From Bradyrhizobium daqingense (GTDB taxonomy: Bacteria > Pseudomonadota > Alphaproteobacteria > Rhizobiales > Xanthobacteraceae), in NCBI RefSeq assembly GCF_021044685.1, contig NZ_CP088014.1:4512001-4576000 (forward strand): a DNA stretch of 64,000 nt, read 5' to 3'. Position 1 is the first letter of the stretch; the number at the start of each line of letters is the position of its first letter. The notes beneath the pieces were generated by a model that did no database searches, had not been told where the DNA came from, and was given only the letters and a program-made list of their open reading frames with translations. Positions 16,483-24,701 of the stretch are shown here, in pieces. A program made the position numbers and the translations under genes.

Positions 16483-18375
16483 ATGGCCTTTTATGTCGTA
16501 CAGTTTCTGACCGGTCTCGCCAGCGCAGCGTCGCTGTTCCTGGTGGCGTCGGGCCTGTCGATCATCTTTGGCGTGACGCGGATCGTGAATTTCGCGCATG
16601 GCGCCTTCTACATGATCGGCGCCTACATCGCCTTCACGCTGACGGAACGCTTTTCGGGCGTGTTCGGCTTCTGGGGCGGCATCCTGCTGGCTGCGCTCGC
16701 GGTCGCGGTGATCGGCGTCATCGTCGAGATGGTGCTGCTGCGGCGCATCTATCATGCGCCCGAACTATTCCAACTGCTTGCGACCTTTGGTTTGACGTTG
16801 ATGGTCGAGGACCTCGTCGTGCTGATCTGGGGACCTGACGATCTCGTCGGCCGCCGCGCGCCGGGTTTCAGGGGCGCGATCGACTTCTTCGGCCAAAATA
16901 TCCCGACCTATGACCTGTTCCTCATCGTGCTCGGCCCGGTCGTGCTCGGCATTCTCTGGCTGCTGTTCCAGCGCACGCGCTGGGGTGTGCTGGTGCGCGC
17001 GGCAACGCAGGACCGCGACATGGTGGCTGCGCTCGGCGTCAATCAGAAGTGGCTCTTCACATCAGTGTTCGCCGTCGGCGTCTTTCTTGCCGCCCTCGGC
17101 GGTGCGCTCCAGATCCCGCGCGATGCCGTGCATCACGCCATGGACCTGCGCATCATCGTCGAAGTTTTCGTCGTGGTCGTGATCGGCGGCCTCGGCAGCA
17201 TCGTCGGCGCCTTCGTTGCCGCCGTGCTGGTGTCCGAGCTCAATGCGTTCGGCATCCTGATCTTCCCGAAGATCTCCATCATCCTGGTCTTCCTGGTGAT
17301 GGCGGTGGTGCTGATCGTGCGTCCCTGGGGCCTGTTCGGCAAGCCGGAGGCGCCCGCGCGCAGGACGCCGGGTCTCACCGTCAATCCCTGGCGGCCGTTG
17401 ACGTCGAACGAGCGCATGGCGGCGCTTGCGGCGCTCGTCGTCGCGGCAACGCTGCCGCTGTTCGCCGGCAATTATCTGCTGACGGTGGGCTCCGAGATTG
17501 CGATCTTCGTGATCTTCGCGGTCAGCCTGCACTTCCTGATGTCGGTCGGCGGGCTCGCCTCCTTCGGTCACGCCGCCTATTTCGGGCTCGGCGCCTATGG
17601 CATCGCCTTCCTCGCCAAGATGGCGGGGCTGCCGATGATCGTGTGCCTGCTGCTCGGTCCGCTGCTCGGCTGCATGGGCGCGGCTGTGTTCGGCTTCTTC
17701 GCCGTGCAGCTCTCCGGCGTCTATTTCGCGATGCTGACGCTCGCCTTCGCCCAGATCGTGTGGTCGATCGCATTCCAGTGGGTGGACGTGACCGGCGGCG
17801 ACAACGGCATTCTCGGCCTCTGGCCGTCGAGCTGGGCCGCGAGCCCATCGCATTTCTACTGGCTGTCGCTCGGTGTTGCTGCTTTGGTGACCGTCGCGCT
17901 GCGGGCGATGGTGTTCTCGCCGTTCGGCTATGCGCTGCGGGCCACGCGCGACTCGCTGTTGCGGAGCGAAGCCATCGGCATCGATGCCAAGCGCATCCAG
18001 TGGACCGCCTTCGTCATCGCAGGCACCACCGCCGGCATCGGCGGCGCACTGTTCGCCTATCTCAAAGGGAGTGTGTTCCCCGACAATCTCGGCATCTCGC
18101 TGTCCGTCGATGCGCTGGTCATGGTGCTGCTCGGCGGCGTCGAGACCGTGTCGGGCGCGGTAATCGGCGCCATCGTTTACAAGGCCTTGAATATCTGGCT
18201 GGTCAGCCAGACCGATCTGTCGAAGCTCGTGCTCGGCGGCTTCATCGTGCTCATCGTCGTCGTCTTCCCCAAGGGCATCGTCGGCACGCTCGAGCTGCTG
18301 GTGCAGCGCCGCAGGAAGTCATCATCGCCGCCGGGATCTTCCTTGCTCGCCAAGCCGATCGAGTCTGCCGAATGA
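16483..18375 (+). CDS. Fused LivH-LivM type ABC permease
   Basis: A 630-residue protein combining both permeases of a branched-chain-type importer. The LivH half (about 1-290) begins FYVVQFLTGLASAASLFLVASGLSIIFGVTRIVNFAHGA and contains VVVIGGLGSIVGAFVAA. The LivM half (about 305-620) contains SLHFLMSVGGLASFGHAAYFGLGAYG and FAYLKGSVFPDNLGISLSVDALVMVLLGG. Each half has several hydrophobic helices and the expected ATPase-coupling loop. The linker (PEAPARRTPGLTVNPWRPLTS) is about 25 residues. Most systems encode these as two proteins. The stop overlaps the ATPase gene start by ATGA. Confidence 0.9.
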   Translation: MAFYVVQFLTGLASAASLFLVASGLSIIFGVTRIVNFAHGAFYMIGAYIAFTLTERFSGVFGFWGGILLAALAVAVIGVIVEMVLLRRIYHAPELFQLLATFGLTLMVEDLVVLIWGPDDLVGRRAPGFRGAIDFFGQNIPTYDLFLIVLGPVVLGILWLLFQRTRWGVLVRAATQDRDMVAALGVNQKWLFTSVFAVGVFLAALGGALQIPRDAVHHAMDLRIIVEVFVVVVIGGLGSIVGAFVAAVLVSELNAFGILIFPKISIILVFLVMAVVLIVRPWGLFGKPEAPARRTPGLTVNPWRPLTSNERMAALAALVVAATLPLFAGNYLLTVGSEIAIFVIFAVSLHFLMSVGGLASFGHAAYFGLGAYGIAFLAKMAGLPMIVCLLLGPLLGCMGAAVFGFFAVQLSGVYFAMLTLAFAQIVWSIAFQWVDVTGGDNGILGLWPSSWAASPSHFYWLSLGVAALVTVALRAMVFSPFGYALRATRDSLLRSEAIGIDAKRIQWTAFVIAGTTAGIGGALFAYLKGSVFPDNLGISLSVDALVMVLLGGVETVSGAVIGAIVYKALNIWLVSQTDLSKLVLGGFIVLIVVVFPKGIVGTLELLVQRRRKSSSPPGSSLLAKPIESAE

Positions 18376-19163
18376 GCGTTGCACCTCCACTTCTCGCGGT
18401 CGAAGGCCTGACCAAGTCCTATGGCGGCATCCATGCCGTGCGCGGCGTCTCGTTCTCGCTGCGTGCCGGCGAGATACTGGCGCTGATCGGCCCGAACGGC
18501 GCCGGCAAGAGCACCTGCTTCGACATGCTCAATGGCCAGAACAAGCCGGACTCCGGCCATGTTCGCCTGCTCGGCGAGGAAATCACCGGCAGGAAACCGC
18601 GCGAGGTCTGGCGGCTCGGCGTCGGGCGCACGTTTCAGATCACCGCTACTTTCTCGACCATGACCGTGCGGGAGAACGTGCAGGTCGCGCTGATCTCGCA
18701 CGGCAGGCAGCTGTTCAATCCGTTCGGCTCGGCGCCCAAGTTCGACCGCGGCGAGGCCGGCCGTCTGCTCGAACTCGTCGGCATGAGTGGCTATGCGGAC
18801 CGGCCCTGCGGTGAACTCGCCTATGGCGATCTCAAGCGGCTCGAGCTTGCGGTCGCGCTCGCCAACCAGCCGAAGCTGCTCCTGATGGACGAGCCGACCG
18901 CGGGCATGGCGCCGCGCGAGCGGGTCGATCTGATGCGGCTGACCGCGCAGATCGCGCGCGAAAAATCGCTCGGCGTGCTCTTCACCGAGCACGACATGGA
19001 TGTGGTGTTCGAGCATGCCGACCGCATCATCGTGCTCAATCGCGGCGCGCTGATCGCCGAGGGCTCGCCGGCCGAGGTCCGCGGCAATCCGCAAGTGCAG
19101 GCGGTCTATCTGGGCGAAGGCCTCGTCTACGATGCCCGCCACCGCGAGGGAGCATCGATGTGA
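18372..19163 (+). CDS. ABC transporter ATP-binding protein, LivG type
   Basis: A 263-residue ATPase. Walker A GPNGAGKST, Q-loop region TFQITATFSTMTVRENVQVAL, signature-like ELAYGDLKRLELAVALA (a degenerate form of the usual LSYG motif of LivG) and Walker B LLLMDEPTAGMAP are all present, with the H-loop in GVLFTEHDMDVVF. ATG at 18372 overlaps the permease stop (ATGA). Paired with the LivF-type ATPase directly downstream, it powers the fused permease. Confidence 0.92.
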   Translation: MSVAPPLLAVEGLTKSYGGIHAVRGVSFSLRAGEILALIGPNGAGKSTCFDMLNGQNKPDSGHVRLLGEEITGRKPREVWRLGVGRTFQITATFSTMTVRENVQVALISHGRQLFNPFGSAPKFDRGEAGRLLELVGMSGYADRPCGELAYGDLKRLELAVALANQPKLLLMDEPTAGMAPRERVDLMRLTAQIAREKSLGVLFTEHDMDVVFEHADRIIVLNRGALIAEGSPAEVRGNPQVQAVYLGEGLVYDARHREGASM

Positions 19164-19864
19164 AGCTGACGGTGCAAGACCTCAACAGCCATTACGGTCC
19201 GGCGCATATCCTGTTCGACATCGGCTTCGAGGTCGGCGAGGGCGAGGTGGTGGCGCTGCTCGGCCGCAACGGCGCCGGCAAGTCGACGACGTTCCGCTCG
19301 ATCGTCGGCCTCGTCGCGCAGCGCTCCGGCCGCATCGTGTTCGAGGGCAAGGATGTCTCGTCGAAGCCGACACATGAGATCGTCCGCGACGGTCTCGGCT
19401 ATGTGCCGGAGGAGCGGCGCATTTTCACGGACCTGACCGTCGAGGAGAATCTCGAAGTCGGCCGGCAGCCCAAGCGTCCCAACGCGCCGCACTGGACGCG
19501 CGAAAAGCTGTTCACGCTGTTTCCAAACCTGGGCGAGATGAAGAATCGCCCGGGCGGCCGCATGAGCGGCGGCGAGCAGCAGATGCTCACGATCGCGCGC
19601 ACGCTGATGGGCAATCCGTCGCTGGTGCTGCTGGACGAGCCTTCCGAAGGCTTGTCGCCGAAGATCGTGGAGCAGATGGTCGACGCCATTCTGACCATGA
19701 AGAAGGAAGGCGTCAGCATCGTCGTCTCCGAGCAGAATCTGCATTTCGCGCGGTTGATCTCCGATCGCGCCTACATCATCGAGCGCGGCCGCATCTGCTT
19801 CGGCGGCACCATGGCCGAGCTCGACGCGCGTCCGGATATCCGCGATGCGCATCTGTCGTTGTGA
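19160..19864 (+). CDS. ABC transporter ATP-binding protein, LivF type
   Basis: A 234-residue ATPase with Walker A GRNGAGKST, signature MSGGEQQML, Walker B LVLLDEPSEGLSP and H-loop region IVVSEQNLHFA. The GTG start at 19160 overlaps the LivG-type stop in ATGTGA, so translation is coupled. VPEERRIFTDLTVEENLEVG is the typical LivF region. Last gene of the importer; the MarR gene follows 13 bp later. Confidence 0.92.
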   Translation: MKLTVQDLNSHYGPAHILFDIGFEVGEGEVVALLGRNGAGKSTTFRSIVGLVAQRSGRIVFEGKDVSSKPTHEIVRDGLGYVPEERRIFTDLTVEENLEVGRQPKRPNAPHWTREKLFTLFPNLGEMKNRPGGRMSGGEQQMLTIARTLMGNPSLVLLDEPSEGLSPKIVEQMVDAILTMKKEGVSIVVSEQNLHFARLISDRAYIIERGRICFGGTMAELDARPDIRDAHLSL

Positions 19865-19877
19865 GGACTAGGAACGG

Positions 19878-20333
19878 ATGGCGAGAAGCGTTGCGGCCAA
19901 GAAGAGCGTCAAACCGGCAAAACCACCTTACGTTCTCGACGAACAGGTCGGCTTCATCCTGCGGCAGGTCTGGCAGCGCCACAGCTCGATCTTCTCCCGC
20001 GACATCGGGACGAACCTCACGCCAACGCAATGGGCGGCACTGTCGAAGCTCGCCGAGGCCGGTGCGTGCTCGCAGAATCAGCTCGGCCGTCTCACCGCGA
20101 TGGACGTTGCGACCATCAAGGGCGTGATCGACCGCCTGACCGCGCGCGGCCTGACCGAAACCAGCCAGGATCCCGAAGACGGCCGGCGGCTCCTCGTCAG
20201 CCTGACGCGCGCCGGTCAGCAGCTCGCCGAGAAGCTGGCGCCGAATGCGCTCGCGATCACCCGGGAGACGCTGGCACCGCTCGACGCGAAAGAGCGTGAA
20301 CTGCTGATGGCGCTGTTGAACAAGCTCAGGTGA
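19878..20333 (+). CDS. MarR family regulator, likely controller of the nicotinate genes
   Basis: A 151-residue winged-helix protein of MarR type. Residues about 27-60 form the dimer helix and first HTH helix, 64-90 the recognition helix region (NQLGRLTAMDVATIKGVIDRL), 92-112 the wing with DPEDGRRLLVSLT. It follows the ABC genes by 13 bp and is the last gene of the long plus-strand operon. Nicotinate catabolism in other proteobacteria is controlled by MarR proteins (NicR, BpsR) that respond to 6-hydroxynicotinate, so this is the best candidate for the 16-bp operators at 11909, 12062 and 21719. The link is inference. Confidence 0.88.
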   Translation: MARSVAAKKSVKPAKPPYVLDEQVGFILRQVWQRHSSIFSRDIGTNLTPTQWAALSKLAEAGACSQNQLGRLTAMDVATIKGVIDRLTARGLTETSQDPEDGRRLLVSLTRAGQQLAEKLAPNALAITRETLAPLDAKERELLMALLNKLR

Positions 20334-20342
20334 AGGAGCCCT

Positions 20343-20434
20343 GTCATTCCGGGGCGCGCATAGCGCGTGAGCCCGGAATCCAGAGGTTGTTGCGCGAGAT
20401 TCCGGGTTCGCGCTAACGCGCGCCCCGGAATGAC
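20343..20434. repeat. Palindromic intergenic repeat (GTCATTCCGGGGCGCG type)
   Basis: Perfect 16-bp outer arms GTCATTCCGGGGCGCG and CGCGCCCCGGAATGAC enclose a loop with CCCGGAATC...GATTCCGGG. It sits between two convergent genes (MarR and enamidase), where it may act as a bidirectional transcription barrier. A relative with the same inner sequence is at 55192-55299. Confidence 0.8.
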
Positions 20435-20445
20435 GGCAAGAGCCG

Positions 20446-21642
20446 TCACTTCGCGACCACCTCGGGCACCTTGCCGGCGGGCGGGGTGTTGCGGCTGCGC
20501 TGGGTACGCACGATGCCGTCGATGATGGTCATACCGATGCCGGGGAGGTCGCCGAGCTGGACGCTCTCCAGGATGTTCTTGCCCGGCGAGTGCTGCGCCT
20601 TGTCCATGATGACGAAGTCGGCGGAACGGCCGACCTCGATCAGGCCGCAATCGAGCTCGCGCATCCGGGCGGTGTTGCCGGTGGCGAGGCAGAAGGCGAG
20701 CTCGGCCGGCAGCTCGCCGAGCGAGGACAGCATCGACACCATGCGCAAAATGCCGAGCGGCTGCACGCCGGAGCCGGCGGGGGCATCAGTGCCGAGGATG
20801 ACGCGGTGCAGGTCGCCCATCTCGCGCGCCGTGCGCAGCGTGAACAGGGCCGAGCGTTCGTTGCCGTTGTGCACGAGTTCGAGGCCGCGCTTGCAGCCCT
20901 CGCAGATGCAGCGGATCTGATCGTCGGGCAGGGCGGTATGGCCACCATTGATGTGGCCGACCACGTCGGTGTCGGCCTCCAGCACCACGTCCTTGTCGAT
21001 CAGGCCGGAGCCCGGGATGGAGGGACCGCCGGTGTGGATCGTGCTCTGGATGCCGTATTTGCGGGCCCAGCCGACCATCTTCCGCGCGGTTGGGCCATCC
21101 TTGACGCCGCCGAGGCCAACTTCGCCGAGCAGCTTGACGCCGGCTGCGGCCAGCTCCTTGAAGTCCTCTTCGACCATTTCGCATTCGATCACGGGCGCGC
21201 CGGCATGAACCTTTACGCCGCCGGGGCGCAGATTCCAGAATGCGCGCTGGGCGAAGATCGCCATGGCTTTCAGGCCGACGACGTCGCGAGGGCGGCCGGG
21301 CATGTGCACTTCGCCGGCGGAGATCATGGTGGTGACGCCGCCATGCAGATTGCTGTCGATCCAGCCGATCTGGTTCTGACGGGGCGTCCAGTCGCCGGCA
21401 ACAGGGTGAACATGGCTGTCGATCAGACCTGGCGCGACCGTGGTGCCGTTGGCCTCGACGATGGTGGTCGCACCCTCCGTGTTGAGATCCTTGAAGCGGC
21501 CGATGGCGGTGATCTTGCCGTTCTCGGCGACGATGGTGTCGCCATCCAGGATCGGCTTTTCCAGGGCGCCGGACAGGATCAGGCCGATATTCCGGATCAC
21601 CAGCTTCGAGGGTCCGGTGGCCTGGGGTGCGTCATGCGCCAT
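20446..21642 (-). CDS. ena: Enamidase
   Basis: A 398-residue amidohydrolase assigned to enamidase, which opens 1,4,5,6-tetrahydro-6-oxonicotinate to 2-formylglutarate and ammonia. Metal-site elements are visible: His77 and His79 (IDSHVHP), Glu174 in KLLGEVGLGG, His203 in STIHTGG and Asp in VILGTDAPAG. The N- and C-terminal beta-sandwich parts (IRNIGLILSGALEKPILDGDTIVAENGKI and the final VRTQRSRNTPP) match the enamidase family better than imidazolonepropionase or dihydroorotase. Divergent from the ferredoxin reductase gene with a nicotinate-type operator between them. With NicAB and 6-hydroxynicotinate reductase this gives three consecutive steps. Steps beyond 2-formylglutarate are not in the window. 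Confidence 0.86.
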   Translation of the reverse strand: MAHDAPQATGPSKLVIRNIGLILSGALEKPILDGDTIVAENGKITAIGRFKDLNTEGATTIVEANGTTVAPGLIDSHVHPVAGDWTPRQNQIGWIDSNLHGGVTTMISAGEVHMPGRPRDVVGLKAMAIFAQRAFWNLRPGGVKVHAGAPVIECEMVEEDFKELAAAGVKLLGEVGLGGVKDGPTARKMVGWARKYGIQSTIHTGGPSIPGSGLIDKDVVLEADTDVVGHINGGHTALPDDQIRCICEGCKRGLELVHNGNERSALFTLRTAREMGDLHRVILGTDAPAGSGVQPLGILRMVSMLSSLGELPAELAFCLATGNTARMRELDCGLIEVGRSADFVIMDKAQHSPGKNILESVQLGDLPGIGMTIIDGIVRTQRSRNTPPAGKVPEVVAK

Positions 21643-21718
21643 GGAGAAGGCTCCTTATTCCTAACTGCAACGCTTCCGATCTTGGGCAGCCTTGACCGCG
21701 GGATCAAGCCGGATTATT

Positions 21719-21734
21719 CATTAGTACACGAATG
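21719..21734. promoter_or_regulatory. Nicotinate-regulon operator, copy 3 (with weak adjacent half-copy)
   Basis: CATTAGTACACGAATG, the same 16-bp pattern as at 11909 and 12062 with one arm mismatch, lies between the divergent enamidase and ferredoxin reductase genes. Directly after it, 21733-21748 has one good half-site (ACAAACG) in a weaker copy. Together they also form GTACACGA-atga-TCGTGTAC. The position serves both genes. Confidence 0.62.
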
Positions 21735-21799
21735 ATCGTGTACAAACGACGCATAGCTGACCGCCTCGGAACCGCATTGGACGCGACAGGGAAGGTGTG

Positions 21800-22573
21800 A
21801 TGAGCAATTTCAATCAGGAAAGCGTTTTGAGCGTCCACCATTGGACCGACACGCTGTTCTCCTTCAAGACCACCCGCAGCCCGACCTTCCGTTTCCGCAA
21901 CGGTGAATTCACCATGATCGGGCTCAAGGTCGGCGAGAAGCCGCTGCTACGGGCCTACAGCGTCGCCAGCGCCAATTACGAGGACACGCTGGAGTTCTTC
22001 TCGATCAAGGTGCCCGACGGCCCGCTGACCTCGCGCCTCCGGCATTTGAAGGAAGGCGACGAGATCATCGTCAGCCGCAAGGCGACCGGCACGCTGGTGA
22101 TCGACAATCTGGAAGAGGGGCGCAACCTCTACCTCATCGGCACCGGCACGGGTCTTGCGCCCTTCCTGAGCGTGATCAAGGACCCCGAAACCTACGAGCG
22201 CTTCGAGAAGGTGGTGCTTCTGCACGGCTGCCGGCACGTCAAGGAGCTCGCCTATGGCGAGATGATCACCGAGCATCTGCCGAAGGACGAGCTGCTCGGC
22301 GAGTACATCCAGAACCAGCTGATCTATTATCCGACCGTGACGCGCGATCCCTTCCGCAATCGCGGCCGCATCACCGACCTCATCACCTCCGGCAAGCTGT
22401 TCGCCGACATCGGTCTGCCGGGCATCGAAGCCGCCCATGACCGTGTCATGATCTGCGGCAGCCCCGCCCTGGTCGCGGACACCCGCGTGCTGCTGGGCGA
22501 GCGTGGTTTCGCCGAGGGCAATCACGGCGAGCCGGCCCAGTTCGTGGTCGAAAAGGCCTTCGCCGAGCGCTGA
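21800..22573 (+). CDS. Ferredoxin-NADP reductase
   Basis: A 257-residue FAD/NAD(P)H oxidoreductase of the bacterial Fpr type. FAD-binding: LLRAYSVASANYEDTLEFFSIKV (R-x-Y-S motif). NADP-binding: LIGTGTGLAPFLSVI and VMICGSPALV. The C-terminus ends VVEKAFAER. Start ATG 21800 follows GGGAAGG; an in-frame GTG lies one codon upstream. It is divergent from enamidase across a nicotinate-type operator. Because 6-hydroxynicotinate reductase is ferredoxin-dependent in the known anaerobic route, this enzyme may supply reduced ferredoxin from NADPH to that step; no ferredoxin gene is in the window. It could also be a general Fpr. Confidence 0.9.
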   Translation: MSNFNQESVLSVHHWTDTLFSFKTTRSPTFRFRNGEFTMIGLKVGEKPLLRAYSVASANYEDTLEFFSIKVPDGPLTSRLRHLKEGDEIIVSRKATGTLVIDNLEEGRNLYLIGTGTGLAPFLSVIKDPETYERFEKVVLLHGCRHVKELAYGEMITEHLPKDELLGEYIQNQLIYYPTVTRDPFRNRGRITDLITSGKLFADIGLPGIEAAHDRVMICGSPALVADTRVLLGERGFAEGNHGEPAQFVVEKAFAER

Positions 22574-22679
22574 ACGCGCAATTCTTGCCCAATAAGACCG
22601 TATTTTCGCCGCCGCCGGGGCGTTGCGGCGCCGATTCGGCGCTTGATACACTGTGGAAACGAATCAGCGGAGTTCCCAC

Positions 22680-23000
22680 ATGGTTGCGGACAGCGACAGC
22701 AACATCGCCTGGCACCGGGTCCAGTTGAAGAAGAACCGCGCCGAGTTGAAGGCGCTGGAGACCGCACGCTTCACGATGGGCGAGATCGCCTCGTCGAAGC
22801 GGACCGGCCAGACCCAGAAGACTGTCGCGGAACTCAAGCGCAAGATTGCCCAGTCCGAACGCGTGATCGCCGATCACGACAAGCGCACGCGTCGACCGCT
22901 TGCGACCGACCTGCAAAGCCTCAGCAATGGCAGCTGGAGCCATTGGGACGCCTACACGCAGCAGCGCAAGGCCGGCCAGCGCTCTCCGGGGCGCGGATAG
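22680..23000 (+). CDS. Hypothetical helical protein (106 aa)
   Basis: A 106-residue hydrophilic protein, rich in Lys, Arg and Gln. Residues about 8-60 are heptad-like (WHRVQLKKNRAELKALETARFTMGEI ... KTVAELKRKIAQSERVIADHDK) and could form an antiparallel coiled coil. The tail (SNGSWSHWDAYTQQRKAGQRSP) is polar. No signal or membrane segment. A Shine-Dalgarno-like AGCGGAG precedes the ATG at 22680. Family not recognised. Stands alone between the ferredoxin reductase and the P450. Confidence 0.62.
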   Translation: MVADSDSNIAWHRVQLKKNRAELKALETARFTMGEIASSKRTGQTQKTVAELKRKIAQSERVIADHDKRTRRPLATDLQSLSNGSWSHWDAYTQQRKAGQRSPGRG

Positions 23001-23086
23001 GCGCCCCTGTCGAAGCGCTCGCTCCCCTTGCGCCAGCGGCGCCGCCCACCATCTGGTTGAGACGCCACCAACCACCTCGTGATGCC

Positions 23087-24358
23087 ATGACAGTGCGCCT
23101 CGATTTCACCAGCGAGGCCTTTTACCGCGATCCGCCCAAGGCGATCGCGACGCTGCGCATGTCGGGCCCTTTGGTCGCGACGCGATTTCCGCTCATCGGC
23201 GACGTCTGGATCACCACGACGCATGATGCCACCGCGCAGGTCCTGAAGGACGGCGCGACCTTCACGTTGCGCAAGGAGGATGGCGACGTCGCCGGCCTGC
23301 GCTGGTGGATGCCGAGATACGTCAGGACCATTGCCAACAACATGCTGACGATGGACGAGCCTGACCATACCCGGCTGCGCAGCATCGTGGATGAGGCCTT
23401 TCGCCGGCGCGCAATCGTTGCGATGGAGCCGCGCATTCGCGCCATCGCCGACGGTCTCGCGGACGAGATCTTTGCGAACGGAAGCCCGGCCGACCTCGTC
23501 CAGCGCTACGCCCGCATCCTGCCGCTGGCAGTGATCTCCGAGCTCTTGGGCCTGCCGCTGGCCGACCGGCCGCGGTTCATCGCCTGGGCCAATTCGATGT
23601 CGTCGCTGACCAATGTCGTCAGCTTCTTCCGCCTGCTGTTCGCGTTCCGCAAGATGCGCGCCTATCTCGATAGGCAGCTGCAGCTCGCGCGCGAACGGGG
23701 CGGCGAGGGCCTGATCGCAGAGCTGGTCCAGGTCGAGCGCGAGGGCAGGCAGATCACGCCGGACGAAATGGTCTCGATGGTGTTTCTGCTGCTTGCGGCC
23801 GGCTCGGAGACGACCACGCACCTCATCAGCGGATCGGCTTACGAACTGCTCAGGAATCCGGGCCTGCGCGATTGGCTCGAACAGGATTGGAGCCGTGTCG
23901 GCCTCGCAGTCGAGGAGTTCCTGCGCTTCGTCTCGCCGGTGCAATTCTCCAAGCCGCGCTATGTGCGGCGGGATATCGAGGTCGAAGGCGTGCGCCTGAA
24001 GAAGGGCGATCGCGTCATAGTGATGCTCGCAGCGGCGAACATGGATCCGGCGATGCATGACCAGCCGGAGAGGCTCGATCTCGAACGCAAACCAAACCGC
24101 CACATGTCGTTCGGAACGGGAATCCATTTCTGCCTCGGCCATCAACTCGCGCGTATCGAGGCAGCCTGCGCGCTGGAAGCATTGTTCGTGCGGTGGCCGA
24201 AGCTTGGCTTGGCCGTCGATCCCGCCGAGGTCCGTTGGCGCAGGCGGCCCGGCCTGCGCGCGATCGCAAAGCTTCCCGTCGTGACCGAGGGCCGTGGAAC
24301 ACAGGCGATTGCGCGGAGCGAAGCCGGCATCGATCGTTCCCTCACGGCGGCGAGCTAA
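23087..24358 (+). CDS. Cytochrome P450
   Basis: A 423-residue soluble bacterial P450. I-helix oxygen-activation motif LLLAAGSETTTHL, K-helix E-x-x-R region (LAVEEFLRFVSPVQF) and the haem-ligand loop FGTGIHFCLGHQLAR with its cysteine near residue 350 are all present. These enzymes hydroxylate hydrophobic substrates with electrons from a ferredoxin or flavodoxin and a reductase; none is adjacent apart from the Fpr gene 500 bp upstream. The frame stays open upstream to 22643, but ATG 23087 is preferred because the P450 N-terminus (RLDFTSEAFYRDPPKAIATLR) starts there. Substrate unknown. Confidence 0.92.
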   Translation: MTVRLDFTSEAFYRDPPKAIATLRMSGPLVATRFPLIGDVWITTTHDATAQVLKDGATFTLRKEDGDVAGLRWWMPRYVRTIANNMLTMDEPDHTRLRSIVDEAFRRRAIVAMEPRIRAIADGLADEIFANGSPADLVQRYARILPLAVISELLGLPLADRPRFIAWANSMSSLTNVVSFFRLLFAFRKMRAYLDRQLQLARERGGEGLIAELVQVEREGRQITPDEMVSMVFLLLAAGSETTTHLISGSAYELLRNPGLRDWLEQDWSRVGLAVEEFLRFVSPVQFSKPRYVRRDIEVEGVRLKKGDRVIVMLAAANMDPAMHDQPERLDLERKPNRHMSFGTGIHFCLGHQLARIEAACALEALFVRWPKLGLAVDPAEVRWRRRPGLRAIAKLPVVTEGRGTQAIARSEAGIDRSLTAAS

Positions 24359-24402
24359 GATCGACGTCTCTTCGGAAAACATTGGCCGGGCCTGATCGAT
24401 CA

Positions 24403-24427
24403 GGAACGGTGTGCCGTCCGTCCTGTT
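24403..24427 (+). promoter_or_regulatory. Possible EcfG-type (general stress) promoter
   Basis: GGAAC at 24403-24407, a 16-base spacer and TGTT at 24424-24427, one mismatch from the alphaproteobacterial EcfG consensus GGAAC-N16/17-CGTT. It lies about 80 bp before a run of four tiny hydrophilic genes that look like stress proteins. Confidence 0.42.
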
Positions 24428-24504
24428 GTCACTGGCACATCGACGCGCGACGGGTTCCACAACTCTCGATGTCGCAGATCGATGTCTTAACGGGAGACGA
24501 GATC

Positions 24505-24690
24505 ATGACCAGCAAGATGCCACCTGTTCCGCCGGACAATCAGAGCCGCAAGGGAACTGGCGACAGCAAGCAGATGTCCCCTGATCAGACACCGCACGGC
24601 CAGCAGCGTGCGCAGAATCCGGACCAGCAAGGACAGCAGGGCAACATCAAGCAGAACACGACCAATCAAGGCTATCAGCAGGATCGCTGA
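24505..24690 (+). CDS. Gln-rich hydrophilic protein (61 aa)
   Basis: A 61-residue, extremely hydrophilic protein with 13 Gln and many Asn, Pro, Asp and Lys residues and almost no bulky hydrophobics, so probably disordered. ATG at 24505 follows GGGAGACGAG. An upstream in-frame ATG at 24469 would extend it with an ordinary-looking leader, but the ribosome-binding site favours 24505. First of four similar small genes on the same strand. The composition resembles hydrophilins; the role is unknown and the stress link is inference from composition and the promoter-like sequence at 24403. Confidence 0.6.
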   Translation: MTSKMPPVPPDNQSRKGTGDSKQMSPDQTPHGQQRAQNPDQQGQQGNIKQNTTNQGYQQDR

Positions 24691-24701
24691 GGAGGGACGT
24701 G

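Noticed and set aside
17049..18371. N-terminal extension of the LivG-type ATPase by over 400 codons
   Set aside because: The extension lies in another frame of the permease gene; the ATPase starts at ATG 18372 overlapping the permease stop.
24469..24504. Longer start for the first small hydrophilic protein
   Set aside because: The ATG at 24505 has a clear ribosome-binding site and the upstream codons lack the protein's biased composition.
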